Shown: piece by piece, positions 9,581 to 21,679 of the stretch
Position numbering within the stretch: position 1 is the first letter of the stretch
Layout of the letters: each line of letters starts with the position of its first letter
Assembly: GCA_938048815.1 (NCBI GenBank)
Contig: CALIUI010000032.1
Span: forward strand, 1 to 34,381
DNA from: an uncultured Aquificaceae bacterium
Lineage (GTDB): Bacteria; Aquificota; Aquificia; Aquificales; Aquificaceae
Direction of reading: 5' to 3'
Length of the DNA: 34,381 nt
Position numbers and translations under genes: made by a program
The notes under the pieces: model-generated
Database searches by the model: none
What the model saw: the letters and a program-made list of their open reading frames with translations, nothing else
Told to the model about the DNA's origin: nothing

Positions 9581-11947
9581 TTAAGTTTTGCTAAAGATTA
9601 TACCAAAAACCTCTTCTAAATGTTCAACAAAATAGAGCTTCATCTGGTCTCTCACATAAAAAGGGAGGTCTTCCATAACCTCTTCTTTGTTCTTAGAGGG
9701 CAGTATTACTTGGTATATACCAGCCCTTTTGGCGGCAAGGATCTTTTCCTTTAGGCCTCCCACGGGTAGCACCCTTCCCCTTAGGGTTATCTCACCTGTC
9801 ATGGCTATGTCTGTTCTTGCCTCTTTTCCTGTAAAAAGGGAAAGGAGGGCTACCGCAAGGGTTATACCCGCAGAGGGTCCATCCTTTGGTACAGCCCCTT
9901 CTGGTACGTGTATATGCACATCCACCTGCGAAAAGACCTCCGGGTCTATGTTATAATCCTCTGCACGAGATTTTATATAGGAAAGGGCCGCTTGGGCGGA
10001 TTCCTTCATAACCTCTCCCAAAGAGCCTGTAAGGATAAGATTTCCCTTTCCTTTGAACTTGGTGGCTTCTATTATCATTATCTCACCGCCCACCTCTGTC
10101 CAAGCGAGCCCAACCGCTATGCCCGCCATGGGCTTTTCTTCTGATACAACATGCCTTTTGGAAACTCCAAGGAGCCCCTTTATATCCTGAGGCTTTATCT
10201 CAAAGGGTGGCTTTTCTCCCTTTAGGCGTTTCAGAGCAAGCTTTCTAAGTATGGAGCTTATCTGCCTTTGAAGGTTTCTTACCCCAGACTCTCTTGTGTA
10301 TCCCCTTATCACCTCAAGGAGGGCATCCTCCTCAAAGATCACCTCTCCTTCCTTAAAGCCATGCTCTGGAAGTAGCTTTGGTAAAAGGTGATTCCTTGCT
10401 ATGAAAACCTTCTCCTCTTCCGAATACCCTGCAAGGTATATAACCTCCATCCTGTCCAATAGGGGCTTTGGTATAGTATCCACACGGTTAGCGGTGCATA
10501 TAAAGAAAACCTCCGAAAGGTCAAAAGGAAGCCCTATGTAAAGGTCTACAAAGCTTTTATTTTGTTCTGGGTCAAGGACTTCAAGAAGGGCGGCGGAGGG
10601 GTCTCCTTGAAAGGAAAGGGAAAGCTTATCTACCTCGTCAAGCACTATAAGGGGGTTTTTTGTGCCCGCTTGCTTTATAGCCTGTATTATCCTGCCGGGC
10701 ATGGCTCCCACGTAGGTTCTTCTGTGTCCCCTTATCTCCGCCTCGTCCCTTATGCCCCCCAAGGATATGCGTACAAAACGCCTGCCAAGGGCTTCTGCAA
10801 TAGACCTTCCCAAGGAAGTCTTTCCCACGCCGGGGGGACCCACAAAGCATAGTATCTGCACCATGCCCCTTTTACCCTTTGTTAGATTTTTGACCGCCAA
10901 ATGTTCCACGATCCTTTCCTTGACCTTTTCCAAGTTGTAATGGTCCCTGTCCAGTATCTCCTTTACCTTGTCTATGTGGTACCTATCCTTGCTGTTTTTG
11001 TTCCATGGTAGTTCAAGGACCCAATCAAGCCAAGTTCTTAGCACTCCAGCCTCTGCAGACTCAGGATGTAGCTTTTCTAACCTTCTTATTTGCTTTTCTA
11101 TTTCTTCCTTGGACTCCTTTGGGATCCTTAGTTTACTTAACTTCTTCTTGTACTCTTCTATCTCTACCTTTCTCTCATCCCCCTCTCCAAGCTCCTCCAG
11201 TATAGCCTTCAGCTGCTGGCGTAAAAAGTATTCCCTCTGTTCCTTTTCAATCCTTTCTTTGGCAACGCCCCTTATTTTACTTTGAACTTCTAAAAGGCTA
11301 ACCTCCTTTTGAAGGAGCTCATGAACTATCTTTAATCTCTCTATGGGGTCAAAGGCTTCCAAGACCTTTTGTGCTTCTGTGGTTTTTATCTCCAAAATAG
11401 AAGCGGTTAAATCCGCCACCTTTCCCGGGTCTTCCAAATCCTTTATTAGCATTACAAGGTCTGGGATAACCTGTTTTCCAAGGGAAAAGGCAGCATCAAG
11501 CTGTTCCTTTATAGACCTTATATAGGCTCTTATCTCCTCCGATAAACTTTCCACGTCCATCTTGGGCTCTTCTATGGGCTCCACAAGGGCGCTAAAGTAT
11601 TCACCTTCTTGTTTATAATCCAAAAGCCTTGCCCTTTTTATGCCCTGTACCAAAAGCTTTAGCCTTCCTTCCTCTATGGATGCAGACCTTATCACATAGG
11701 CTATGGTGCCAATAGAGTAAAGGTCTTCTCTTGTGGGGTTTTCTATATTCTTGTCCTGTTGTAGTACCAGAAAGATAAGCCTATCCCTTTTTAGGGCTTC
11801 TTCTATAGCCCTTATGGAAAAAGTCCTTCCCACAAAGAGGGGAATAACCATGGAGGGAAATACTACAAGGTCTCTAAGGGGCATAAGGGGAACTTCAAAG
11901 GAGTTTGAGGGCACTTCTGGGGTTTTTATAAACTCTTCTGGAAACAT
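9581..11947 (-). CDS. lon: ATP-dependent Lon protease
   Basis: [42 protein letters not shown] and catalytic [12 protein letters not shown]. Confidence 0.98.
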   Translation of the reverse strand: MFPEEFIKTPEVPSNSFEVPLMPLRDLVVFPSMVIPLFVGRTFSIRAIEEALKRDRLIFLVLQQDKNIENPTREDLYSIGTIAYVIRSASIEEGRLKLLVQGIKRARLLDYKQEGEYFSALVEPIEEPKMDVESLSEEIRAYIRSIKEQLDAAFSLGKQVIPDLVMLIKDLEDPGKVADLTASILEIKTTEAQKVLEAFDPIERLKIVHELLQKEVSLLEVQSKIRGVAKERIEKEQREYFLRQQLKAILEELGEGDERKVEIEEYKKKLSKLRIPKESKEEIEKQIRRLEKLHPESAEAGVLRTWLDWVLELPWNKNSKDRYHIDKVKEILDRDHYNLEKVKERIVEHLAVKNLTKGKRGMVQILCFVGPPGVGKTSLGRSIAEALGRRFVRISLGGIRDEAEIRGHRRTYVGAMPGRIIQAIKQAGTKNPLIVLDEVDKLSLSFQGDPSAALLEVLDPEQNKSFVDLYIGLPFDLSEVFFICTANRVDTIPKPLLDRMEVIYLAGYSEEEKVFIARNHLLPKLLPEHGFKEGEVIFEEDALLEVIRGYTRESGVRNLQRQISSILRKLALKRLKGEKPPFEIKPQDIKGLLGVSKRHVVSEEKPMAGIAVGLAWTEVGGEIMIIEATKFKGKGNLILTGSLGEVMKESAQAALSYIKSRAEDYNIDPEVFSQVDVHIHVPEGAVPKDGPSAGITLAVALLSLFTGKEARTDIAMTGEITLRGRVLPVGGLKEKILAAKRAGIYQVILPSKNKEEVMEDLPFYVRDQMKLYFVEHLEEVFGIIFSKT

Positions 11948-11956
11948 GATTTCCTC

Positions 11957-13330
11957 CTAAGATGCGAGCTCTTCTATAAAGGATTTTGCATCAAAAGGTT
12001 GAATATCCTCTATACCTTCACCTACACCTATAAGCTTTATAGGAATACCAAGCTCTTTACATATGGGCACTACCGCACCGCCCTTGGCAGAACCATCCAG
12101 CTTTGTAAGGATTATACCTGTTATATCAAGGGCTTCTTTGAATACCTTTGCCTGTTGTAAAGAGTTTTGACCTATGGTGGCGTCAAGCACCAAAAGGATC
12201 TCCCTTGGTTCCTCTGGGAAAAACTTCTTTATCACATCCCTTATCTTCCTCAACTCCCTTATCAAGGGCTCCTTTGTATGAAGCCTACCTGCGGTATCTA
12301 TAAGGATCACCTCATAGTTTTCTTCCTTTGCCCTTTGCATGGCTTCATAGACAACAGAAGCTGGGTCTGCTCCTTCGTGCCTTTTTACTATGTCTGCGCC
12401 GCTTCTTTCTGCCCACACTTGAAGCTGTTCTATTGCCGCAGACCTAAAGGTGTCCGCCGCCACCAATAAAGTTCTTTTACCTTCCTTTGTAAATCCATAG
12501 GCAAGCTTACCAATGGTGGTTGTTTTACCAGAGCCGTTCACTCCAAGGAAAAGGTATATGCTTTTACCCTCTTTTGGTTTCCATAGGGATGCTTCACACT
12601 TTACCATTTGGCTTGCAAGGAGCTTTTTAAAGTATTCAAGAAGTTGGTCTGAGGTTTTTAGGTTCCTTCTTATAGCTTCTTTTTTTAGCTCTTCCACAAG
12701 GTAAAGGGCTGTTTTACTTCCAATGTCTGCCCTTATGAGCTTTTCTTCCAACTCCTCAAAGAGCTCTTCGTCTATCTTCCTGTTGGCAAAGATGATTCCA
12801 AACTCTACCGCCTCCTTTGTTTTTTGTAATCCCTTTTTTAACCTTTGGATGAAGCTTTCCTTTTGAGCAAGGCCAAGTTCTTCCTTTATTTTGTTTATTA
12901 TCTCTTCTATTTCCTGTCTTTTTATAGAAGGGGCAAGCTTTAAAGACCTTTCAAGTAGTTCAAGGGCTTCTTGGGGCTTTTTTGCCTGCCAAAGCAATGA
13001 CCCTGCCTTTTTAAGACTTTCCCAATCTCCAAGCTTGGCGTATTCCTTAGAAGCCTTCTCAAGCTCGCCTACTCTTTCGTATATAAGAGCTTTTTCCTTT
13101 GCGGTGGCAAGGTTTGGATCGTAATGCTCTATCAACTGATAAGCATAGTAGTATTTGCCCTCCCCCATATAAAGTTTGAAAAGGATAGGTCTTAGCTCCT
13201 CTCTGTCTTTGAACCTTTCAAGGATCTCTATTGCCTTTTCCTTCTTTCCCTTTTCTATAAGGCTTAGTATGGCTTCTTTGCTACCTTCTTCCGCCTTTTT
13301 TTCCTCTTGGGACTTTCTCCAGAAAAACAT
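11957..13330 (-). CDS. ftsY: signal recognition particle receptor FtsY with TPR-like N-terminal region
   Basis: NG domain GVNGSGKTTTIGKLA, DTFRSAAIEQL, DTAGRLHT, TKLDGSAKGG; first ~150 aa helical and TPR-like (KPQEALELLERSLKLAPS). Confidence 0.95.
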   Translation of the reverse strand: MFFWRKSQEEKKAEEGSKEAILSLIEKGKKEKAIEILERFKDREELRPILFKLYMGEGKYYYAYQLIEHYDPNLATAKEKALIYERVGELEKASKEYAKLGDWESLKKAGSLLWQAKKPQEALELLERSLKLAPSIKRQEIEEIINKIKEELGLAQKESFIQRLKKGLQKTKEAVEFGIIFANRKIDEELFEELEEKLIRADIGSKTALYLVEELKKEAIRRNLKTSDQLLEYFKKLLASQMVKCEASLWKPKEGKSIYLFLGVNGSGKTTTIGKLAYGFTKEGKRTLLVAADTFRSAAIEQLQVWAERSGADIVKRHEGADPASVVYEAMQRAKEENYEVILIDTAGRLHTKEPLIRELRKIRDVIKKFFPEEPREILLVLDATIGQNSLQQAKVFKEALDITGIILTKLDGSAKGGAVVPICKELGIPIKLIGVGEGIEDIQPFDAKSFIEELAS

Positions 13331-13392
13331 AGGATTAATATTTTAATGCCTTTTTGGGAAATCCAATCGGTGTAGGCTTATGGATCTGTACC

Positions 13393-14043
13393 TTACTCCC
13401 TTGCCTTAACCAAGGAGATGACCCTTTCTACAACTTCCTCTACGGTTAGCCCTGTGGTATCTATTATTACTGCGTCCTCCGCAGGCTTGAAGGGGTATTG
13501 AGGCCTGTTTTTATCCCTTTCATCCCTCTCCACTATGGCTTTTAGAATATCCTCGTAATCAGCAGATATACCTTCCACCCTTAGCTGGTTATACCTTCTT
13601 TTTGCCCTCTCTTCCGCAGACGCTGTTAAAAATACCTTCAGCTCTGCTTCTGGGAATATATGGGTTCCCGCATCTCTGCCTTCCGCAACCACCTGTTTAT
13701 CGCCTACCAAATTTCTAAAGAATTGGTTTATCTTTTCTCTGAGGGTAGGAAGCTGTGCTATCTGAGAAGCCTTTTGACCTACCACCTCGGAGATCAAGTT
13801 TTGGCTTATGTTTTCACCTTTATAGAATATCTCTGTGGAGGAGATGTCTGCTTTCACTTCAAGGGGCTTTTCAAAAACTTGAAAGATCTCCTCTTCCGAT
13901 AGTTCTTCAAGAATGCTTACATAGGCAAAAGCTCTGTAAACCAAACCTGTGTTTAGGTAAGGAACGCCAAGTTTTTTAGAGACCTCCTTGGCAACGGTAC
14001 TTTTGCCGCTGCCCGCAGGGCCATCTATGGTTATCTTCATCAA
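13393..14043 (-). CDS. cmk: cytidylate kinase
   Basis: [35 protein letters not shown] and [30 protein letters not shown]. Confidence 0.95.
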   Translation of the reverse strand: MMKITIDGPAGSGKSTVAKEVSKKLGVPYLNTGLVYRAFAYVSILEELSEEEIFQVFEKPLEVKADISSTEIFYKGENISQNLISEVVGQKASQIAQLPTLREKINQFFRNLVGDKQVVAEGRDAGTHIFPEAELKVFLTASAEERAKRRYNQLRVEGISADYEDILKAIVERDERDKNRPQYPFKPAEDAVIIDTTGLTVEEVVERVISLVKARE

Positions 14044-15134
14044 AAACTCCTACCACCCGTTGTAATACCTTTTAGCTTTAGCTCCAAGTCTGTAGGCTTA
14101 TTTGCATACATGAGGGCTACATTGTAGTCTATTAGCTTTTTCCTGCATAACTCCTCCAGGTGTTGGTCAAAGGTTTGCGTTCCATAAATGGACTTTCCTT
14201 TCTCAAGAAGCATGGGTATTTCATCGAACTTTGTAGTATCTATGATGGCTTCTTTTATGGAGGCTGTGTTTATCAAAATTTCAACGGCGGGGACTATGCC
14301 CGAGCCATCCGCCTTTGGAAGAAGCCTTTGAGAGAATATAGCCACCAAAGTTTCCGCCAACTGCATCCTTATCTGTTCTCTAACCTCCAAGTTAAACATA
14401 CCTATAAACCTGTTTATGGTCTCCTTTGCGTCAAGGGTGTGAAGGGTGGACATAACAAGGTGTCCCGTCTCTGCCGCCTGAAGGGCTATATGGGCAGTTT
14501 CTGGGTCTCTTATCTCGCCAACCATTATGATATCTGGGTCTTCTCTTAGGGCTGCGCGTAATCCTCTTGCAAAGGAGGATGTATCCATACCAACCTCACG
14601 CTGGGCTATGTAGCATTTATCGTCCTTAAAAAGGTATTCTATGGGATCTTCTATGGTGATTATCACATCCTCTCTCGTTGAGTTTATTATGTTTATAAGG
14701 GATGCAAGGGTTGTAGATTTTCCAGAGCCCGTTGGACCCGTTACCAATATTAGTCCTTTAGTATTTTCAAGTACCACTTTTTTCATAACCTGCGGAAGCC
14801 CAAGGCTCTCAAAGGGTGGTATGTTGAAGGGAATAGTTCTAAAGGCAATACCTATGCTTGTTCTCTGTTTATAAATGTTAACACGAAAACGGGCAACGCC
14901 CGGTAAAGAGTAAGAAATATCCGTTTCTCCAAGCTCCTCAAACTCTGCCATCTTTTTCTTGTTTTTCTCAAGTATTTCGTTCACTACAAGTTCCATAGCT
15001 TTTTCGTCCAACGCCTGAAAATCTGCAAGCCTTTGAAGCTTCTTCTTTACCCTGATCACTGGAAAGCTTCCCGTCTTTAAATGAATATCGGAAGCACCAA
15101 GCTCTATTGCCTTTTTAAGTATCAACTGTAGCAA
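14040..15134 (-). CDS. pilT: twitching motility ATPase PilT
   Basis: [68 protein letters not shown]. Confidence 0.93.
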   Translation of the reverse strand: MLQLILKKAIELGASDIHLKTGSFPVIRVKKKLQRLADFQALDEKAMELVVNEILEKNKKKMAEFEELGETDISYSLPGVARFRVNIYKQRTSIGIAFRTIPFNIPPFESLGLPQVMKKVVLENTKGLILVTGPTGSGKSTTLASLINIINSTREDVIITIEDPIEYLFKDDKCYIAQREVGMDTSSFARGLRAALREDPDIIMVGEIRDPETAHIALQAAETGHLVMSTLHTLDAKETINRFIGMFNLEVREQIRMQLAETLVAIFSQRLLPKADGSGIVPAVEILINTASIKEAIIDTTKFDEIPMLLEKGKSIYGTQTFDQHLEELCRKKLIDYNVALMYANKPTDLELKLKGITTGGRSF

Positions 15135-16125
15135 GGCCAGCCACCTCCCTTACTTTGTTTTCAATTTCCTTTGCCAACTCTGGATTGTCCATAAGAAACT
15201 TCTTTGCCTGCTCTTTACCCTGTCCAAGCCTTATATCTCCATAGCTGTACCAAGCTCCGCTCTTGTTTATTACCTTTAACTCGCTTGCCACATCTATAAG
15301 GTCGCAGAGCTTGCATATACCCTCTCCATACAGTACATCAAACTCCGCCTCTTGGAAGGGTGGAGCAAGCTTATTCTTTACCACCTTTACCCTTACCCTA
15401 TTGCCCGTCTTTTCCCCACTGTCTTTTACCTCTCCTACACGCCTTACATCCAACCTCATGTCCGCAAAGAACTTAAGAGCCCTACCGCCGGGTGTCGTTT
15501 CTGGATTTCCAAACATAACACCTATCTTTTCCCTAAGCTGGTTTATAAAGATTATGGCGGTGTTTGCTTTATGAGCCATCCCCTTTAGCTTCCTCAGAGC
15601 CTGAGACATAAGCCTTGCCTGCTTGCCCACATGAGCTTCTCCTATCTCCCCCTCTAATTCATCCTTTGGCACAAGGGCAGCAACAGAGTCTATCACTATC
15701 ACATCCACCGCATTACTGGCTATAAGGCTTTCTGCTATTTCTAAAGCTTGTTCTCCATAATCGGGCTGGGATATGTAAAGGTTTTCTGTATCCACACCTA
15801 TTTTTTCTGCATACTTGGGGTCAAGGGCATGTTCTGCGTCTATGAAAACGGCAACGCCGCCTCTCTTTTGAGCCTGCGCTATTATGTGAAGGGCAAGTGT
15901 GGTTTTGCCGGAAGACTCCGGACCAAAGATCTCAATTACCCTACCCTTTGGCATTCCTCCTATGCCCGTGGCTATGTCCAAAGCCAAAGACCCTGTGGGG
16001 ATAACATCCACCTTTACCTTTTCTGCGTTTTTTAGGGGCATTATAGAGCCTTTACCAAAGCGTCTTTCTATGCTTGTTAAAGCGCTTTCAAGGGCTTTCC
16101 TCTTTTCAAAGGTTTCCTTTTCCAT
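15115..16125 (-). CDS. recA: recombinase A
   Basis: [63 protein letters not shown]. Confidence 0.98.
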   Translation of the reverse strand: MEKETFEKRKALESALTSIERRFGKGSIMPLKNAEKVKVDVIPTGSLALDIATGIGGMPKGRVIEIFGPESSGKTTLALHIIAQAQKRGGVAVFIDAEHALDPKYAEKIGVDTENLYISQPDYGEQALEIAESLIASNAVDVIVIDSVAALVPKDELEGEIGEAHVGKQARLMSQALRKLKGMAHKANTAIIFINQLREKIGVMFGNPETTPGGRALKFFADMRLDVRRVGEVKDSGEKTGNRVRVKVVKNKLAPPFQEAEFDVLYGEGICKLCDLIDVASELKVINKSGAWYSYGDIRLGQGKEQAKKFLMDNPELAKEIENKVREVAGLATVDT

Positions 16126-16128
16126 GGT

Positions 16129-16401
16129 TTAATATTCTACCACTCTTGGTACTACAAAAAAGTTTCCCTCGCCATCGGGTGCCTGCTTAAGTATCAAGGT
16201 AGGATCAAAGTTCCTTACAGGGTCGTCTTCCCTCATGGGAGTTTCCTCAAAGGTTGGAGTGTAGGGTTCTACCCCTTCTGTCCTTACCCCTTGGAGTTGT
16301 TCCACAAAGGATAGTATGCTTTGAAACTGCCTTTCAAAGTATTCCTTTTCTTCCTCCGTTAGTCTTATACGTGCTAACTGGGCTACTTTTTCTATCTTCA
16401 T
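16129..16401 (-). CDS. gatC: aspartyl/glutamyl-tRNA amidotransferase subunit C
   Basis: MKIEKVAQLARIRLTEEEKEYFERQFQSILSFVEQLQGV...EDDPVRNF. Start at 16401 preferred over the longer ORF start at 16440. Confidence 0.85.
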   Translation of the reverse strand: MKIEKVAQLARIRLTEEEKEYFERQFQSILSFVEQLQGVRTEGVEPYTPTFEETPMREDDPVRNFDPTLILKQAPDGEGNFFVVPRVVEY

Positions 16402-16459
16402 AGAATTATAAATATAATATCTCTGGCAAAAAAAATTCATATTTTGTAGGGGTGTATGG

Positions 16460-16582
16460 GATACGCCGGGGCAATCGGTGAATTGCCCTTACTTACACAA
16501 AGAATTCAAAATTCCGGTATTTCAGGCTTCCGGCCTGTCTTTTATAAGGATGCCTGCGCTACCAAATAAAAAAGGTATATTC
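16460..16582 (+). repeat. dispersed foldable intergenic repeat, copy A
   Basis: TACGCCGGGGCAATCGGTGAATTGCCC ... CACAAAGAATTCAAAATTCCGGTATTTCAGGCTTCCGGCCTG...AAGGATGCCTGCGCTACC; left arm of the second hairpin missing. Confidence 0.75.
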
Positions 16583-16722
16583 TCGGCTCACAGACCTGCT
16601 GACTGGCTTCTTAGATATGAATGCAAAGTGTTTTTCCAAAGCTCCTTTTACGTACTTATTTACCAAAGCCATTTCCCCGTACTAAGAAACAAAATAAGGG
16701 TGCCTTTATTCCATATTTGGTT

Positions 16723-16758
16723 TATAATTTATACCCTAACCTGAAGTATCTTAGGAGG
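16723..16758 (+). promoter_or_regulatory. metE -10 box (TATAAT) and Shine-Dalgarno (AGGAGGT)
   Basis: TATAAT 16723-16728; AGGAGGT just before ATG 16766. Confidence 0.5.
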
Positions 16759-16765
16759 TAAAGCT

Positions 16766-19042
16766 ATGAAAACCTTAGCTTATGGCTTTCCCAAGCTGGG
16801 AGAGAAAAGGGAGTTTAAAAGTCTTTTGGAGGACTTCTGGAAAGGCAAAATAAGCGAGAAAGATTTTATAGATGGAATGAACTCCCTAAGGGTTTGGATG
16901 GCGAGCCTTTACAGTGGGTATGTAGACCTTTTTCCATCGGGAGACCTTTCCTACTACGACTTTATGTTGGACACTGCCATAAGCCTTGGAGCTATACCAA
17001 AAAGGTTTGGTGATTACAAGGGCTTGGAAACCTATTTTCAAATGGCAAGGGGTGCCCAGGCTTTGGAGATGACCAAATACTTCAACACCAACTACCACTA
17101 CCTGGTACCAGAGTTAGAGGGAAAAGATTTTAGACTCTTTAAAAATATACCCCTTGAGGAATACAAAATACTAAAGGAAAAGGGCTACAATCCTATTCCC
17201 AAGATAATAGCTCCTTATACTTTCCTTAAACTTTCAAAGGTTCTTAAAAAATCTCCCACATCACCAATCCCTCTGTATGAGCTTTCAAAGATAGAAAGTC
17301 AAAAGGATATGGAGGATTATCTTGATGCTATATTCCCCGCCTATGAGGAAATTTTAAAAGACCTTGCTTCTAAGGGTGTATCTCAGGTTCTTATGGAAGA
17401 CCCTGCCCTATGCCTTGATATGGAGGATTGGGAGTGGGACCTTGTGGAAGAAGTTTATGGATGCCTCAGTAAGCATGTGGATATATACCTTATTACCTAT
17501 TACGACAGCGTTTCCAACTATAAAAGATTTGTAGAGCTTCCTGTAAAAGCCTTGGGCTTGGACCTTGTATCCAACAGAGAAAACATCCAAAACATAAGAG
17601 AGCATGGCTCTCCAGAGGACAAAATTCTTATAGCGGGCATCATCAACGGAAGAAACGTATGGAGGGCTAACCTTAAAGAAAAGCTAAACCTGGTTGAAGA
17701 GCTTTACAAGATAAATAAAAATTTAATAATCTCCAACTCATGTCCCCTCTTCCACCTGCCCGTAAGCGTGGAGCCCGAGGATAGCTTGCCAGAAGGACTT
17801 AAAGAAAGGTTATCCTTTGCAAAGGAAAAATTAAGGGAATTGCAAACTTTAAAGTTAGCCTTTGAGGGTGATAGCCAAGCCCTTAAAGAGGTGGAACTCT
17901 CCGAAAGGGTTGCCCTTACAGGTGTTGGTGTAAAGGAAGATATAAGGAAAAGGATAGCCTCTTTGAAAGAAAAGGACTTTCAGAGGGAAAAGCCCTACGC
18001 AGAAAGAATTCTGATACAGCAAGAGATTTTAAAGCTTCCTCTTTTGCCAACCACCACCATAGGCTCTTTTCCTCAAACAGAAGAGGTTAGAAAAACAAGG
18101 ACAGCTTACAACACGGGCAAGATATCGGAAAAGGAGTACAAGGATTTTATCAGAAAACAGATAGAACATGTTATAAGGGTTCAAGAGGAGATAGGCTTGG
18201 ATGTTTTGGTTCATGGTGAGTTTGAAAGGACAGATATGGTGGAGTTTTTTGCCCAGAAGATGGAAGGTATAGCTACCACAAAGCATGGATGGGTACTCTC
18301 TTATGGTTCAAGGGTCTACAGGCCGCCTATCATATACGGAGATGTTCATAGACCAAAGCCTATGACGGTGGAAGAAATAGCCTACGCCCAATCTTTGACA
18401 GATAAACCTGTAAAGGGCATGCTTACAGGTCCTGTGACCATTCTTAATTGGAGCTACTACCGAGAAGATATACCAAAGCATGAGATAGCTTATCAGATAG
18501 CCTTGGCTCTTTTGGAGGAGATAAAGGACTTGGAAAAGGCCGGCATAAAGATAATACAGATAGATGAACCAGCTTTTAGAGAAGGTGCTCCTCTCAAAAG
18601 AAGAGATTGGAAAGAGTACTTTGATTGGGCAGTAAAGGCTTTTAGGTTGTGTTCAAAGGCAGAGCCTCAAACTCAAATCCACACCCACATGTGCTACAGT
18701 GAGTTTAACGAGGTAATTGAGTACATATATAAGATGGACTTTGACGTAATATCCATAGAAGCTTCTCGTAGCAAAGGGGAGATAATCTCCGCCTTTGAAG
18801 CCTTTAAGGATTGGGACAGACAGATAGGTATAGGAGTCTATGATATTCACTCTCCTGCCGTACCTACCAAAGAACAGATCAGGTCTGTATTGGAAAGGTC
18901 TATGAAGGTGCTTCCTGTGGAGCTTCTTTGGGTTAATCCCGATTGCGGCCTAAAAACAAGAAGGTGGGAAGAGGTAGTGCCCTCCCTTAAAAACATGGTG
19001 GAGGTCGCAAAGGAGCTTAGGAAGGAGCTTGTAAGAACATGA
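16766..19042 (+). CDS. metE: cobalamin-independent methionine synthase
   Basis: [56 protein letters not shown]. Confidence 0.95.
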   Translation: MKTLAYGFPKLGEKREFKSLLEDFWKGKISEKDFIDGMNSLRVWMASLYSGYVDLFPSGDLSYYDFMLDTAISLGAIPKRFGDYKGLETYFQMARGAQALEMTKYFNTNYHYLVPELEGKDFRLFKNIPLEEYKILKEKGYNPIPKIIAPYTFLKLSKVLKKSPTSPIPLYELSKIESQKDMEDYLDAIFPAYEEILKDLASKGVSQVLMEDPALCLDMEDWEWDLVEEVYGCLSKHVDIYLITYYDSVSNYKRFVELPVKALGLDLVSNRENIQNIREHGSPEDKILIAGIINGRNVWRANLKEKLNLVEELYKINKNLIISNSCPLFHLPVSVEPEDSLPEGLKERLSFAKEKLRELQTLKLAFEGDSQALKEVELSERVALTGVGVKEDIRKRIASLKEKDFQREKPYAERILIQQEILKLPLLPTTTIGSFPQTEEVRKTRTAYNTGKISEKEYKDFIRKQIEHVIRVQEEIGLDVLVHGEFERTDMVEFFAQKMEGIATTKHGWVLSYGSRVYRPPIIYGDVHRPKPMTVEEIAYAQSLTDKPVKGMLTGPVTILNWSYYREDIPKHEIAYQIALALLEEIKDLEKAGIKIIQIDEPAFREGAPLKRRDWKEYFDWAVKAFRLCSKAEPQTQIHTHMCYSEFNEVIEYIYKMDFDVISIEASRSKGEIISAFEAFKDWDRQIGIGVYDIHSPAVPTKEQIRSVLERSMKVLPVELLWVNPDCGLKTRRWEEVVPSLKNMVEVAKELRKELVRT

Positions 19043-21021
19043 GTAAAGATGAATTGATGATAAACACCATAAGATTTTTGAGTCTTGATCAGGTGGAAAG
19101 GGCAAAGTCGGGCCATCCGGGTATGCCCCTTGGCGCCAGCCATATAGCTTATTTAATCTTTGACAGGTTTTTAAAGTTCAACCCTAAAAATCCCAAATGG
19201 ATAAACAGGGACCGTTTTGTGCTCTCGGCAGGGCATGCCAGCGCTATGCTATATTCCGTCCTCTTTCTTATGGGCTATGAGCTTACCCTTGAAGACCTTA
19301 AGGCTTTCAGGCAGCTAAACAGCAAAACACCTGGACATCCGGAAAGCTTTTTAACCCCCGGAGTGGAGGCTACCACAGGACCTCTTGGTCAAGGCATAGG
19401 CAACGCAGTGGGGATGGCTTTGGCAGAAAGGTACTTGGCATCCTACTTCAACAGAGAAGGCTTTCCCATTATAGACCACTACACCTTTGCCCTTGTAAGC
19501 GACGGAGACCTTATGGAAGGAGTTTCTTGCGAGGTAGCCCAACTTGCGGGGCATTTAAAGCTTAACAAGTTGATAGTTATATGGGACAATAACAAGGTAT
19601 CCATAGATGGTCCCACCTCTTTGGCATGGTCTGAGGATGTTTTAAAAAGGTTTTCTGCCTTTGGTTGGTATGTGGAGGAGGTAGAAGAGGGCTACGACCT
19701 TGAAAAGGTAGAAAATGCCATAAGAAGAGCACTGCAACAAAGGGAAAAGCCCTCTTTTATATCTGCAAGGACCCATTTAGGCTACGGCTCTCCAAAACAG
19801 GATGATGCAAGCGTGCACGGAGCACCCCTTGGAAAGGAGCTTGCTTTGCAGACAAAGAAAAACTTTGGATGGGTTGAAGAAGAGTTTTTTGTACCACAAG
19901 AAGCATGGTCTTACAGGGAAGAAAAGATAAAAAGAGGGAAAGCCCTGGAAGAAGAGTGGCAAAAGCTTTTTGAAAGCTACAAAGAAAAATATCCCCAATT
20001 GGCAGAGCTTTTGGTAAGGTCTTTTAACAAGGATTGGGGAGAGGAGTATAAAAAGCATATACCTTTATTTACCGAGCCTATGGCAACACGTCAGGCAAGT
20101 GGTAAAGTTTTAAATAGCATAGCCAAGTATATGCCAACACTTTTGGGAGGCTCTGCAGACCTTTCTGAATCTAACAACACCTACCTACATGGTATGGGAG
20201 ACTTTTCTGCAGAAAACCCCTTGGGAAGAAATATACACTTTGGTGTACGTGAGCACGCTATGGGCGCCCTTCTTAACGGAATGGCCTACCACGGAGGCCT
20301 TCTTCCCTATGGCGGTACCTTTTTGATCTTTTCCGACTACATGAGGCCTTCCATCAGAATGGCAAGCCTTTCAGGCCTTCAGGTTATTTATGTTTTTACC
20401 CACGACTCCATATGCCTTGGTGAAGATGGTCCCACACACCAACCCGTTGAGCAGCTTTCATCCTTAAGGCTCATACCAAACCTTTGGGTTATAAGGCCTG
20501 CGGATGCCAACGAAACTGCCATAGCATGGCAGATGGCAATAGAAAGAAAAGAAGGACCCACTGCTTTGATACTCACAAGGCAAAAGGTCCCTCTACTGGA
20601 TAGGTCCAAGTATCCCTCTCCAGAAGGAATAAAGAAGGGAGCGTACATACTTCTTGATTGTGAGGGTCTTCCACATATAATCCTTTTGGCAAGTGGTTCA
20701 GAAGTGCATCCCACCCTAAAAGCGGGAGAGCTTCTAACGGAAGAAGGCTACAAGGTAAGGGTTATAAATATGGCAAGCTTTGAGGCCTTTGAGGTACAGG
20801 AGGAAGAGTATAAAAGGTTTTTATTGCCCGCAGAGGTAAAAAGAAGGGTGGCGGTGGAAGCTGGCAGAGGTCTGTGTTGGTATAAATATGTAGGTGTGGA
20901 AGGATTGGTGATAGGGATGGAAGGATTTGGCAAATCTGCGCCGGGAGACATCCTTATGGACCACTTTGGCTTTACACCGGAGAAGATAGTAAGGAGAATA
21001 AAGGAACACTTTAAGCTGTAG
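19039..21021 (+). CDS. tkt: transketolase
   Basis: [63 protein letters not shown] overlap with metE stop. Confidence 0.95.
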   Translation: MSKDELMINTIRFLSLDQVERAKSGHPGMPLGASHIAYLIFDRFLKFNPKNPKWINRDRFVLSAGHASAMLYSVLFLMGYELTLEDLKAFRQLNSKTPGHPESFLTPGVEATTGPLGQGIGNAVGMALAERYLASYFNREGFPIIDHYTFALVSDGDLMEGVSCEVAQLAGHLKLNKLIVIWDNNKVSIDGPTSLAWSEDVLKRFSAFGWYVEEVEEGYDLEKVENAIRRALQQREKPSFISARTHLGYGSPKQDDASVHGAPLGKELALQTKKNFGWVEEEFFVPQEAWSYREEKIKRGKALEEEWQKLFESYKEKYPQLAELLVRSFNKDWGEEYKKHIPLFTEPMATRQASGKVLNSIAKYMPTLLGGSADLSESNNTYLHGMGDFSAENPLGRNIHFGVREHAMGALLNGMAYHGGLLPYGGTFLIFSDYMRPSIRMASLSGLQVIYVFTHDSICLGEDGPTHQPVEQLSSLRLIPNLWVIRPADANETAIAWQMAIERKEGPTALILTRQKVPLLDRSKYPSPEGIKKGAYILLDCEGLPHIILLASGSEVHPTLKAGELLTEEGYKVRVINMASFEAFEVQEEEYKRFLLPAEVKRRVAVEAGRGLCWYKYVGVEGLVIGMEGFGKSAPGDILMDHFGFTPEKIVRRIKEHFKL

Positions 21022-21184
21022 TATAATCAGGTTAAAAATCTTTTTATAGGGGTAGTTCGAGAACCACCCGATACATACATTTCTATCGGAATTTTTAAAT
21101 GGAGTGGGGTCAAAATAATTTCAAAAAAACGTCTGTTGAAAATTTTCCCTCTTTTGGAAATATGCTATAGGTTCCAAGCCTTTT

Positions 21185-21679
21185 CTATAGTATTTTAAAC
21201 CTTTTTAAATAGGCGCTTAAAATATCAAGCAGTATATGAAAAACCTCCGAAAGCACCACGCCAAGGGCAAAGTAAAAGGTCTCTTCCTTTCTTGCCATTT
21301 GAGATAAAAAGCTAAAGGGGTCAAGGCTCAAAAGGAGGGCTTCCAAGCTTGGTATGTATCTTGAGGAGATTCCCAAAAGCACAAAGTAGGCAAAAAGAAA
21401 AACAAATAAGAGATAGGAGAGCCTGAGGGCTGTCCCAAGTATGGGAAAGTGGGAAAGACCCCTATGCTTTGAAATTTTTTGATAGGGTTTCCATACAAAT
21501 CTTAGCTTTCTCCATCTTTTGGAGGGCTTTGATTGGGGTAGGTCAAGGTCTGGTGAAAGGAAAAAACTGCCAAAAAGATAGCCAAGGGTAAGGGGAATGT
21601 AAAACTCCTTTGGTGTATAGTAGAGGCAAAGGGGTAAAAGGGTTAGATTGGCAAAGTCATGGGTTCTTCCAAGAGCCAT
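21185..21679 (-). CDS. DUF2227-like membrane protein
   Basis: MALGRTHDFANLTLLPL...GSFFLSPDLDLPQSKPSKRWRKLRFVWKPYQKISKHRGLSHFPILGTALRL. The 22 extra N-terminal residues of the track ORF come from tnpB-relic DNA. Confidence 0.65.
   Translation of the reverse strand: MALGRTHDFANLTLLPLCLYYTPKEFYIPLTLGYLFGSFFLSPDLDLPQSKPSKRWRKLRFVWKPYQKISKHRGLSHFPILGTALRLSYLLFVFLFAYFVLLGISSRYIPSLEALLLSLDPFSFLSQMARKEETFYFALGVVLSEVFHILLDILSAYLKRFKIL

Noticed and set aside
9356-9619. ORF opposite rpsU and other ORFs opposite lon, ftsY, cmk, pilT and recA
   Set aside because: Conflict with confidently identified genes on the minus strand.
16478-16744. 88-aa ORF in the gatC-metE gap
   Set aside because: It is a read-through of the dispersed palindromic repeat (FKIPVFQASGLSFIRMPALP) and not a conserved protein.
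16441-16765. SAM or other riboswitch upstream of metE
   Set aside because: The long leader region is repeat sequence and lies upstream of the likely -10; no riboswitch core recognised.
21047-21068. tRNA T-arm-like sequence GGGTAGTTCGAGAACCACCC
   Set aside because: No acceptor, D or anticodon arms; it is an isolated inverted repeat, possibly a tkt terminator or short dispersed repeat.
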